From positions 528,513 to 592,512 of the forward strand of contig NZ_JAERQG010000003.1 in the NCBI RefSeq assembly GCF_016734805.1: a stretch of DNA of 64,000 nt, given 5' to 3'. The notes below the pieces were generated by a model that worked only from the letters and a program-made list of their open reading frames with translations, ran no database searches and was not told the origin of the DNA. Positions within the stretch are counted from its first letter, which is position 1, and every line of letters starts with the position of its first letter. Of this stretch, positions 17,173 through 25,201 are shown in pieces. A program made the translations under genes and the position numbers. This stretch comes from Marivirga atlantica. GTDB taxonomy: Bacteria > Bacteroidota > Bacteroidia > Cytophagales > Cyclobacteriaceae.

Positions 17173-19358
17173 TGGATAAAAAAGCAACTTTAATAATATT
17201 CTTTTTCCTATTTGTACAATTAACTTTTGCACAGAATAGTGATATTAGGGAACGTGTTTATATACAGACCAATGACAACACTTTTATCTCTGGTGAAACG
17301 CTAAGCTTTTCAATATTTGTTATTAGTCATAAAACACAACTGTTAAGTAGTCAAAGTAACATAATATATATCGAATTAATCGGTAATAACGGAAGCGTAT
17401 TTAAACAAAAGCTTCTATTAAAAAATGGAAGAGCATCAGGCTCCTTCTTTATCAACTCATTAATTCAAACAGGGCACTACAAATTAATAGCCTCTACTAG
17501 ATGGATGAGAAATTTTAATGACTTTTTCGAGTTGCCAATAGAAGTTATAAATCCCTTTGAGGATTATAAATTAAAAATCTCCGAAAAAAACTTAAGCTTT
17601 AAACTTTTACCAGAGTCTAAAGAAGTCGTGGCTAATATCCCAAATAATATATGCTTTAAAATAAGTAACACCGAATATCCTGCGGAAACATATGAAGCAA
17701 AAATAATTGGAGATAACTCTGAAGAAATAATAAATTTTAACTTCAATGATTTTGGTTTTGCTTGTCAGCAATTTATTCCAGAAAAAGATCAAAAGGCTAT
17801 AATAACAGACAGAAACGGTAATATCTCTATATTCCCTTTAAAATATACAATAGAAGAAGGTACAAAATTAGTCATCGAAGAAGATGATATCGAGATTAAG
17901 GTAACGGTCAAATCGTCCGATTCTAATAATTTATTTTTTAATCTTAATATCATCAATGATGAATTACTAAGACAAGAAAGTCTTAGAAGTAATCAACCTG
18001 TTACATTCAAAAAATCTGACTTTAAGCCCGGGCTTATTAAATTAATTTTAAGGATGGACGAAGTACTAGTTGACAAACGTCAACTATATATCTCAGATGA
18101 TGAATATTCAAGTCCTATTTTGGTGAAAGAAAATTACTTAAGTAATGATAGCGTTACAATTTATCTACCAATACCAAAAGGAAATTATAGTATATCGGTA
18201 AGAAAGGTCTATGACAATTTTCAATGGCATTCTTTAACAGCAACCGATAGCAAATTATGGTTTATGCTCGACACTTTAAAGTTTGAAACAATATTTCTAA
18301 AAAACACAACTTTACTGGCAAAGTTAAATGCCTTTAAAACTCTGGATAATAATGTTAAAGAAGTAAATTATTTACCTGAATCAAGAAATGAGCTTATTCA
18401 AGGAAGAGCTTATTATAAAAATGGAAAAGAATATTCGAATAAACCTCTTATTTTATCCTTCCCGGGTAAAAATTCATTTCAAAATAATATAATTAACACA
18501 GATGACAAAGGTAATTTTCTTTTTCATTTTAAGCCGGACAGTTATGATCGGACGGCATATATAAGTAGTATTAATATAGCCCCAAATATTAGCTTTGAAT
18601 ATGAATCTAAGTATATTAGTATCGATTCGATAAAAACCATATTTCCAGAAGTTAATTTAGATTCGTCTCAAATTTTAGACGTCAAAGAAAGGAGCATAAG
18701 GAATCAAATACTTAATGCTTATAATATCACCAACTCAATTAATAAGTTGAACACCAGTTGGCAACCTCAAATAGACAATTACAGACTTTCCTATGATTTT
18801 GATAATTATAAACGCTTCGATAATCTTGAGCAACACATAATTGAATATATAAACCTAATTTCAGTTAAAAACAATAAAGTATTCATTGGAGAGTTAAATG
18901 TACCCATTGACAGTACTAACCAGTTGATTCTGCTAGATGGCCTTCCTGTTGACCCAGAAAAAATTCTAGAAATAAATCCATATCTAGTACAAAGCATACA
19001 CATAGAAAACTCTCCAATTTATTTGGGAAAGGGTGTATTTTCTGGAGTTATGCTTTTGAAATCAAAAAATGAAATCTTAGCAGATTACAACACTGAAGAC
19101 TATGCTAAACTTGTAATTAAAGGATTATCAAATTTATTGGAGGTAGATGATAACTGGTATATTCCAAATAGTGATAATAATCAACCTGATTTACGCGAAC
19201 AACTTTATTGGCAACCAGAACTTAGACACAGTAATGATAATTCTGCTAAAATAACTTTTAAGACTTCTGATGTAAAAGGAAAGTTTTTATTAAAAATTGA
19301 TGGTTTTAGCGATGATGGAAGAGCTGTAAGTAAGAATGTAATTCTAACAGTACAATGA
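17172..19358 (+). CDS. Secreted macroglobulin-like protein with isolated plug-like segment
   Basis: The start at ATG 17172 gives a good signal peptide (MDKKATLIIFFFLFVQLTFA) and overlaps the preceding TAA by one base. The 728-residue protein opens with an MG2-like macroglobulin fold (RVYIQTNDNTFISGETLSFSIFV ... GRASGSFFINSLIQTGHYKLIASTRWM). Near residues 583-633 it carries a short TonB-plug-like stretch (LILLDGLPVDP ... SIHIENSPIYLGKGVFSGVMLLKSK), yet no barrel follows. Such MG2/plug proteins recur in Bacteroidota without known function. As the last gene of the operon it likely assists the receptor, perhaps on the periplasmic side. The sequence is very AT-rich: lines at 17881 and 18301 have only 17 G/C in 60. 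Confidence 0.75.
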   Translation: MDKKATLIIFFFLFVQLTFAQNSDIRERVYIQTNDNTFISGETLSFSIFVISHKTQLLSSQSNIIYIELIGNNGSVFKQKLLLKNGRASGSFFINSLIQTGHYKLIASTRWMRNFNDFFELPIEVINPFEDYKLKISEKNLSFKLLPESKEVVANIPNNICFKISNTEYPAETYEAKIIGDNSEEIINFNFNDFGFACQQFIPEKDQKAIITDRNGNISIFPLKYTIEEGTKLVIEEDDIEIKVTVKSSDSNNLFFNLNIINDELLRQESLRSNQPVTFKKSDFKPGLIKLILRMDEVLVDKRQLYISDDEYSSPILVKENYLSNDSVTIYLPIPKGNYSISVRKVYDNFQWHSLTATDSKLWFMLDTLKFETIFLKNTTLLAKLNAFKTLDNNVKEVNYLPESRNELIQGRAYYKNGKEYSNKPLILSFPGKNSFQNNIINTDDKGNFLFHFKPDSYDRTAYISSINIAPNISFEYESKYISIDSIKTIFPEVNLDSSQILDVKERSIRNQILNAYNITNSINKLNTSWQPQIDNYRLSYDFDNYKRFDNLEQHIIEYINLISVKNNKVFIGELNVPIDSTNQLILLDGLPVDPEKILEINPYLVQSIHIENSPIYLGKGVFSGVMLLKSKNEILADYNTEDYAKLVIKGLSNLLEVDDNWYIPNSDNNQPDLREQLYWQPELRHSNDNSAKITFKTSDVKGKFLLKIDGFSDDGRAVSKNVILTVQ

Positions 19359-19365
19359 TCATATA

Positions 19366-20043
19366 TTAATTCAAGTTAATTTGATCGATATTCTTTTGAA
19401 AATGAAGTTCAAGGGAATCAAGATTTAGACAGCATAAATTACCCATTCCTTCCTGCTCCATTTTAAAACAGCCATTGTCAATATCCATCACCTGGTTCTT
19501 GTCAAACTGATCTCTCATTTCAATAATTCTTTTTTTGGTAATAGGTTCATGACCGTGAATAATCTTCCTATCTCCCAGCCATTTGTAATTGATAGTTTCA
19601 TACCAGCCTCTTATCCACATCAGGTTATGGCTATCCTCTAAAGGATTTGCTTTGGAAAAGTCGAGTCCGGCATGTACAAAAATATGCTCCCGATCATCCT
19701 TATAAAGCTTTAGGTTCTTAAACCAATCAATATAATGATTGTCCAACTGATTTAACTTCTTAACACCAAAGCTATCTAAAGTTTCAGTAAATATAGAAGG
19801 TGGATTACCGCTGTCAAGATAATCCAAAAGCATATCTTCATGATTTCCCTGAATGGTGTGAATCTGATAGTCATTTTGCTGAAGATACATGATTTTATCA
19901 ATCACCTCCTTGCTTCTGGGCATCCTGTTGATGTAGTCACCAAGTATGAATAATTCATCTGATTTATTCAATCCTATTGAATTCAAAAGCTCCTCAAAAG
20001 TAAGTCCGCATCCGTGTATATCGCTGATAGCGTATTTTGGCAT
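19366..20043 (-). CDS. PPP-family metallophosphatase (calcineurin-like)
   Basis: The 225-residue cytosolic enzyme has the three metal-binding motifs of PPP-type phosphatases: SDIHG (residues 7-11), GDYINR (35-40, where VDRG is usual) and GNHED (about 75-79), followed by the later histidines in FVHAGLDF and IHGHEPI. It should be a serine/threonine phosphatase or a dinucleotide-polyphosphate hydrolase; the sequence cannot separate these. Metal ligands are intact although the second motif lacks the final glycine. Its 5' end and upstream region (20009-20129) are repeated at 37312-37440, next to the formylglycine-enzyme gene, where only a 13-codon stub survives. It may formerly have followed that gene. 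Confidence 0.88.
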   Translation of the reverse strand: MPKYAISDIHGCGLTFEELLNSIGLNKSDELFILGDYINRMPRSKEVIDKIMYLQQNDYQIHTIQGNHEDMLLDYLDSGNPPSIFTETLDSFGVKKLNQLDNHYIDWFKNLKLYKDDREHIFVHAGLDFSKANPLEDSHNLMWIRGWYETINYKWLGDRKIIHGHEPITKKRIIEMRDQFDKNQVMDIDNGCFKMEQEGMGNLCCLNLDSLELHFQKNIDQINLN

Positions 20044-20129
20044 ATTTTTAAACTTTGGTATTTGCTTTATAAATAAATATATCGATCGGATGTTTAATTA
20101 GTAAACCTTGAGCTCTTATGATTCAAGCC
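20009..20129. repeat. Direct repeat, copy 1: phosphatase/formylglycine-enzyme junction
   Basis: This 121-bp segment matches 37312-37440. A stretch of 59 bp (20017-20075 versus 37319-37377) is identical and covers the first nine codons of the phosphatase gene plus upstream DNA. Similarity continues with scattered changes to a shared 13-mer TATGATTCAAGCC (20117-20129). Read on the minus strand, the distal part encodes GLNH...N-stop, the decayed C-terminal tail of the formylglycine-enzyme gene, three codons shorter than the intact one. See copy 2 and the island finding. Confidence 0.9.
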
Positions 20130-20310
20130 TTAACAATACGTAGAACTTGTTTTAGCAATTATTCAATAGTACATAATTATGAAATATAGAAGCCGCATTC
20201 AATGTATTATTGCTGTCATAGATTAGTGATTCTTCTCAACTTTAAGACATCAGAAACGTGTAGTGGATTATAAAAGAATTTATAATTCGTATACAATCCC
20301 CATTAATTAG

Positions 20311-21324
20311 ATGAAATCAAATATACCTTACTCCATATTGGAATTAGCCACCGTTTCTCAAGGAGAAACTCCTGGAGATTCTTTTGAAAAAGCTTTAGAC
20401 TTAGCGCAAAAGGCTGAAACAGCAGGCTATCATCGCTTTTGGTTGGCAGAACACCATAACATGAAAAGTATTGCCAGCTCTGCTACTTCGGTATTGATTG
20501 GTCATATAGCTAGTGGCACAAAAAAAATACGTGTCGGTTCCGGAGGTATAATGCTCCCTAACCATTCTCCTTTAATTATTGCTGAACAGTTTGGTACCTT
20601 AGGGAGACTATACCCGGATAGAATAGATCTAGGCCTTGGCAGAGCACCAGGCACGGACCAGACCACTGCTCATGCCATCAGATCAGATAGAATGCAATCT
20701 GTATATCGCTTTCCTGATGAAGTGAACCAAATTCAACAATACTTTTCAGCTGACAATGAAACCTCTACCGTGAGGGCAACAGTGGCTGAAGGGGTAAATG
20801 TACCATTATATATTTTAGGCTCCAGCACTGATAGTGCTCACCTTGCGGCCAAGAATGGATTGCCTTATGCTTTTGCTAGTCACTTTGCCCCAGGTCAATT
20901 GATGGAAGCTTTATCGATTTATCATAATGAATTTGAACCATCGGAACAATTGGAGGAGCCCTATACCATTGCCTGTGTTAATGTAATAGCTGCTGACACA
21001 AATGAGGAAGCAGAACAACTCTCAACCTCTTTAATTAAAATGATGTTAGGTGTGATGACCAACAACATAGATTATATGCAGCCTCCTACAGCTATGACGC
21101 CTGATTTAAAGGAATTAGCTATGAGCCCAGCTTTTCAGCGTATGCTAAAATATGCCTTTATTGGTGATAAAGCAGATGTTAAAAGGAAGACCAAAGAGTT
21201 TATTAATGCTACACAGGTAGATGAGCTCATGGTAGTTTCTCATATTTACAATCATGAGGCGCGGTTGAAATCTTATGAAACTTTTGCTGAAATTATGCAG
21301 GAATTAATGAGTATGGAAGCCTAA
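20311..21324 (+). CDS. LLM-class flavin-dependent oxidoreductase (luciferase-like)
   Basis: The 337-residue TIM-barrel protein shows bacterial-luciferase-family motifs: an N-terminal strand (IPYSILELATVSQGETPGDSF), YHRFWLAEHHNM, the flavin-site region IRVGSGGIMLPNHSPLIIAEQFGTLGRLYPDRIDLGLGRAPG, and ILGSSTDSAHLAAKNGLPYAFASHF. These match the single-component LLM flavoprotein group (YhbW/MsnO8-like) that uses reduced FMN; the substrate is unknown. It is a monocistronic gene within the interval between the two direct repeats, so it may have arrived with the glucan locus. It is convergent with that locus. Confidence 0.9.
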   Translation: MKSNIPYSILELATVSQGETPGDSFEKALDLAQKAETAGYHRFWLAEHHNMKSIASSATSVLIGHIASGTKKIRVGSGGIMLPNHSPLIIAEQFGTLGRLYPDRIDLGLGRAPGTDQTTAHAIRSDRMQSVYRFPDEVNQIQQYFSADNETSTVRATVAEGVNVPLYILGSSTDSAHLAAKNGLPYAFASHFAPGQLMEALSIYHNEFEPSEQLEEPYTIACVNVIAADTNEEAEQLSTSLIKMMLGVMTNNIDYMQPPTAMTPDLKELAMSPAFQRMLKYAFIGDKADVKRKTKEFINATQVDELMVVSHIYNHEARLKSYETFAEIMQELMSMEA

Positions 21325-21357
21325 AGTCATTCGTTTTCAGAATTTACAATATCAATA

Positions 21358-21389
21358 AAAAATCCGTAGTGTTCAAAGGAACACTACGG
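21358..21389 (-). terminator. Terminator of the glucan-utilisation operon
   Basis: CCGTAGTGTTC (21364-21374) pairs perfectly with GAACACTACGG (21379-21389) around AAAG, an 11-bp stem. On the minus strand it is followed by six T residues (21363-21358), so it is a canonical intrinsic terminator 29 bases after the stop of the GH3 gene. It lacks a T-run on the plus strand. Confidence 0.88.
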
Positions 21390-21418
21390 GTATAACTAAA
21401 CTAAAACGAAGCTCTTTT

Positions 21419-23719
21419 CTAATCCACCAATTCAATTGTCTGGGTTAATTCTCCAATTATTAATTCAAATTCTCCTGCCTCTATTACTGCTTTTCCTGTA
21501 GCATCGAAATATTTTAAATCATCAGCTGTCAGTTCAAACCTTACAGTTTTTCTTTCACCAGCAGCTAAGCTAATCTTTTCAAATCTTCTCAATCTTTTTA
21601 CATCAGGTGTAATTTTACTCGCATATAAATCACTGCTAAATAAATGTACCACCTCTTTTCCTGCTACTTTTCCTTTGTTTTTAACCTCCACACTTACCTC
21701 AATTACCTCTCCATTTCTGAAAGTAGACTTATTCAATGTGAAATTGCTATACTCGAAATCGGTATAGCTTAAGCCATGACCAAAGAAAAACTGTGGGTTA
21801 TAGTCCGCCTCATAATTATAAACACCTTCTGCTTTCTTTTGCTCTTCCGAGGGCTTATGTATATAAGAAATGGTAGCATTAGGATAACGAGGGTAAGTAT
21901 AAGGCAGCTTACCACTAGGGTTTACATCTCCAAAAAGGATATCAGCTAAAGCATCCCCTCCAAAATTCCCCGGCAAATAAGTTTGTACTATAGCCTCCAT
22001 TTCCAGCTCAAAACGGCTGATCACACGAGGCCTTCCTTCATTTAATATTAGAATGATTGGTTTGCCCACTTTAGCTAAAGCCAAAGCAAGCTCTGTCTGA
22101 TAAGCCGACATGTACAAATCATTCATATCTCCTGGCTTTTCGGTATAAGTATTTTCTCCTAAGCACAACACTACAACATCTACCTCTTCGGCCAGCTTTA
22201 GGGTAGCCTCCATCTGATCATATTTTTCTTCATAGTATTTTCCTCCCATGATGTAGCTCACTCCGGGACTGTACATCACATTGCCATCTCCAATTTCATT
22301 TTGAATGGCTTCTAATATGGTATTGTATTCACTAGCATATTCAGGCGTTTTTTCCCCTTGCCAGGAATAAGTCCATGCTCCATTGAGCGTTCTCATAGAG
22401 TTAGCATTAGGACCAGTTACTAACACCTTTTTATCTTTAGAAAGTGGGAGGATATCATTTGAATTCTTCAATAAAGTGATTGACTCACTAGCCATATCAT
22501 AAGCTGCTTTCTCAAAAGCTTTACTTCCAAAATCAGGATAATCTTTAAAGTGAGTAGTAGGGCGGTCGAATAAATTTAAGGCAAACTTCACTCGCAACAC
22601 TCTTCTTACGGCATCATCAATGCGTTCCATTTTCACAGCCCCCTCTTTAACCAATTCGATCAGACCATCGCAAAAAGTTTCATAATCATAAGGTACCATG
22701 GACATATCAATGCCTGCATTGATAGCTAATCGGATGGCTTCTTTATCTGTTGGAGCAATACGATCACGTCTGTGAAGGTTTTCAATATCTGCCCAATCTG
22801 TTACTATTAGTCCTTTAAAATTTAACTCCTCTTTCAAAAGCTTAGTAAGTAAGTCATAATTAGCATGTACAGGTACACCGTTTATTATACCAGAATTAAT
22901 CATAATGGTATGTGCACCAGCCTCTACAGCCGCCTTAAATGCAGGTAAATGATATTCGCGTAATGCTTCAGGAGAAATATAAGAAGGTGTTCTATCCTTT
23001 CCTGAAACTGTAGCATGATAACCTAGAAAATGCTTTAAACTTGAAGCCACATGTTTAGGATCACCTATATTATTATTGATTCCCTCGTAGCCATTAATCA
23101 TTTCAACACCGAGCTGTGCGCCTAAATAAGGATCTTCGCCAAAAGATTCCCACATTCTTGAAAATCTTGGATCTAAGCCTAGATCTAAGACTGGAGAAAA
23201 ATTCCATGGAATACTACTAGCACGAGTTTCATAGGCTGTAATCTCTGCACCCTTGCGTACCAAATCTCTATTTCTGCTTGCTGCCTGACCTATCTGCTGT
23301 GGAAACATGGTAGCTCCTACCGTATAAGTGGCTCCGTGTATTTCATCTACTCCATATATAATAGGTATCTTTAAACGTGTATCGTTGGTAGCTACATGTT
23401 GAATTTCACTGATGATACTATACCACTTTTCAGGAGTCAAAGCTCGGTTGTTAGCAGTATTCAGAACAGAACCGATGTGGTAATCTACCAAGGCTTTTTT
23501 TAATGAGTCTTTATCGAGTGACAGTGGCTCAAAGCTGGAGAAACGATCTTCTCCTTTTCCCACTACATCCAGGGTAATTTGAGTCATTTGACCCACTTTT
23601 TCCTCCAGAGTCATCTTTTTTAATAACTGCTCAATTTTTTGTTCATTAGCTTGTGCCTGTGTCCAATGGATTGTTACAAAAGAGAGGCATATAAATAATA
23701 TTCCTTTTTTCAAGATCAT
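21419..23719 (-). CDS. Glycoside hydrolase family 3 beta-glucosidase
   Basis: The 766-residue enzyme has a signal peptide (to about 22), the GH3 N-terminal TIM barrel (EKVGQMTQI, IPIIYGVDEIHG, SLKHFLGY), catalytic nucleophile Asp308 in GLIVTDWAD, the C-terminal alpha/beta domain (SITLLKNSNDILPL) and a terminal fibronectin-III-like domain (VSVEVKNKGKVAGKEVVHLF). The length and layout are those of BglX-type periplasmic beta-glucosidases. It should release glucose from the non-reducing ends of oligoglucosides. It is the last gene of the locus, 23 bases after the GH30 gene and just before the terminator. Confidence 0.94.
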   Translation of the reverse strand: MILKKGILFICLSFVTIHWTQAQANEQKIEQLLKKMTLEEKVGQMTQITLDVVGKGEDRFSSFEPLSLDKDSLKKALVDYHIGSVLNTANNRALTPEKWYSIISEIQHVATNDTRLKIPIIYGVDEIHGATYTVGATMFPQQIGQAASRNRDLVRKGAEITAYETRASSIPWNFSPVLDLGLDPRFSRMWESFGEDPYLGAQLGVEMINGYEGINNNIGDPKHVASSLKHFLGYHATVSGKDRTPSYISPEALREYHLPAFKAAVEAGAHTIMINSGIINGVPVHANYDLLTKLLKEELNFKGLIVTDWADIENLHRRDRIAPTDKEAIRLAINAGIDMSMVPYDYETFCDGLIELVKEGAVKMERIDDAVRRVLRVKFALNLFDRPTTHFKDYPDFGSKAFEKAAYDMASESITLLKNSNDILPLSKDKKVLVTGPNANSMRTLNGAWTYSWQGEKTPEYASEYNTILEAIQNEIGDGNVMYSPGVSYIMGGKYYEEKYDQMEATLKLAEEVDVVVLCLGENTYTEKPGDMNDLYMSAYQTELALALAKVGKPIILILNEGRPRVISRFELEMEAIVQTYLPGNFGGDALADILFGDVNPSGKLPYTYPRYPNATISYIHKPSEEQKKAEGVYNYEADYNPQFFFGHGLSYTDFEYSNFTLNKSTFRNGEVIEVSVEVKNKGKVAGKEVVHLFSSDLYASKITPDVKRLRRFEKISLAAGERKTVRFELTADDLKYFDATGKAVIEAGEFELIIGELTQTIELVD

Positions 23720-23742
23720 GTTAGTAGTTAATTATACTTACT

Positions 23743-25167
23743 TTAAATTACAATTGTCATAACTTCACCAGCAGACAACTCTACTGATAAATGTTTTTCA
23801 TTTTGCTGAAGAGCAACCTTCTGCGCCTTTTCCTGGTCATTCAAAAGAATGACTACAGTTTGTCCTTTTGGTGTTTTAAAGGCTACATTAGGCACTCCTT
23901 CTATCTTATTACTTTTGATTCGCTTTGAGCCAGGTCGCACATATTTTGAGGCATGACCTATGATATAATAAGCGGGATTTCTTTCTATCTTATTTCCCTT
24001 AACAGTAATCGCTCCTAGGCAACGATCACAACCTCCCCTGTCTGTATGAGGATCTTGATTTTCATCTGCTGCAAGATTCCATTCCAAAACAGTACGGCTC
24101 CAATTTCTGGTAGCTCCAATGATCAGTTCTCTGGTATGCCATGAAAGGTTGTTAGGGAAGTCTCCCGGAGCACCTATCCATTGTTCAGTAAAATATAAAT
24201 TCTTATCTGGGTGTGCTTTATGCACTTCAGATAATGCCTCAATCTCACCTCCGTATAAATGAAAGGCTGACCCATCGATATATTGATTAGCCACGGAATC
24301 ATTTAATATGCTAATGGGGTAATCAGGCCTGTCTGCATTATGGTCGTAGATAATTATCTTTGTCTTTAGTGCAGCATTCCTAAAAGCCGGCCCTAAATAG
24401 CTTTTAATAAATTCTGCTTGGGCCGTTGCCGGCATAAATAAACTCGGGTTATTACCTGGGTGCAAAGGTTCATTCTGTACTGTAATGGCATCAATAGGAA
24501 TACCATTATTCTCCATTGCTTTAACATATTTCACTAAATAGTGCGCATAGGTTTGGTAATATTGAGGTAGCAAAGATCCTCCTCTGGTATCTTGATTACT
24601 TTTCATCCAGCTTGGTGGCGACCATGGTGATCCAAGGATTTTTACGGCTGGATAAATAGAGATAATTTCCTGAAGCACTGGAATCAAATATTTTTTATCA
24701 TATCCTAAATCAAATTGCTTAAGCTGCAAATCCTCAGCACCCTTTTCTACATCATGATAAGAGAAAGGTGCTTGATCCAAATCAGAGGCTCCGATACTTA
24801 AACGTAAATAACTAACACCTATACCATTGCCTTCCGGACTAAATAATTCTTTGAGTACCTCATGTCTAGCTTTCGGATTCATTGAAGCTAGATGCATAGC
24901 ACTTCCTCCTGTTAAGGTATAGCCAAATCCATCTATCTCTTGGTAAGTGCTATCGGGATTGATTTGAATAAGTGGAAGCTCATCTGCAGCAGCATCTGCA
25001 ATTACCTGATTCTTCTCTTCTAATAATTTTGTTTGATCAAGGGTTGTACGAACTATAGTTACTTGATAATTCGATTCAGATTTATCTTTTGAGCTAGACT
25101 GAGCACAGCCAATAATCACCAAGAAAATAAAGCCAGCACATAAAAGGCTTCCATAAATATTTTTCAT
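23743..25167 (-). CDS. Glycoside hydrolase family 30 lipoprotein (beta-1,6-glucanase-like)
   Basis: The 474-residue protein has a lipobox ending in Cys21 (VIIGC), so it is membrane anchored and probably surface exposed. GH30 hallmarks are present: QEIDGFGYTLTGGSAMHL at the start of the barrel, SPWSPPSWMKSN, acid/base Glu233 in TVQNEPLHPG and nucleophile Glu328 in YFTEQWIG, plus the C-terminal beta-sandwich. This resembles the GH30 group containing endo-beta-1,6-glucanases and glucosylceramidases. With SusC/D, GH5 and GH3 the likely substrate is a beta-1,6-containing glucan such as laminarin branches or fungal glucan. It lies 34 bases after the GH5 gene. Confidence 0.92.
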   Translation of the reverse strand: MKNIYGSLLCAGFIFLVIIGCAQSSSKDKSESNYQVTIVRTTLDQTKLLEEKNQVIADAAADELPLIQINPDSTYQEIDGFGYTLTGGSAMHLASMNPKARHEVLKELFSPEGNGIGVSYLRLSIGASDLDQAPFSYHDVEKGAEDLQLKQFDLGYDKKYLIPVLQEIISIYPAVKILGSPWSPPSWMKSNQDTRGGSLLPQYYQTYAHYLVKYVKAMENNGIPIDAITVQNEPLHPGNNPSLFMPATAQAEFIKSYLGPAFRNAALKTKIIIYDHNADRPDYPISILNDSVANQYIDGSAFHLYGGEIEALSEVHKAHPDKNLYFTEQWIGAPGDFPNNLSWHTRELIIGATRNWSRTVLEWNLAADENQDPHTDRGGCDRCLGAITVKGNKIERNPAYYIIGHASKYVRPGSKRIKSNKIEGVPNVAFKTPKGQTVVILLNDQEKAQKVALQQNEKHLSVELSAGEVMTIVI

Positions 25168-25201
25168 GTGTTTAAATATTAAAAATAGCGACTGTGCTAC
25201 T

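Noticed and set aside
20130..20310. Further formylglycine-enzyme remnant upstream of repeat copy 1
   Set aside because: Beyond 20129 the sequence cannot be aligned convincingly with the intact gene; a short AAGAATTTATAA match to the 38524-38535 region may be chance.
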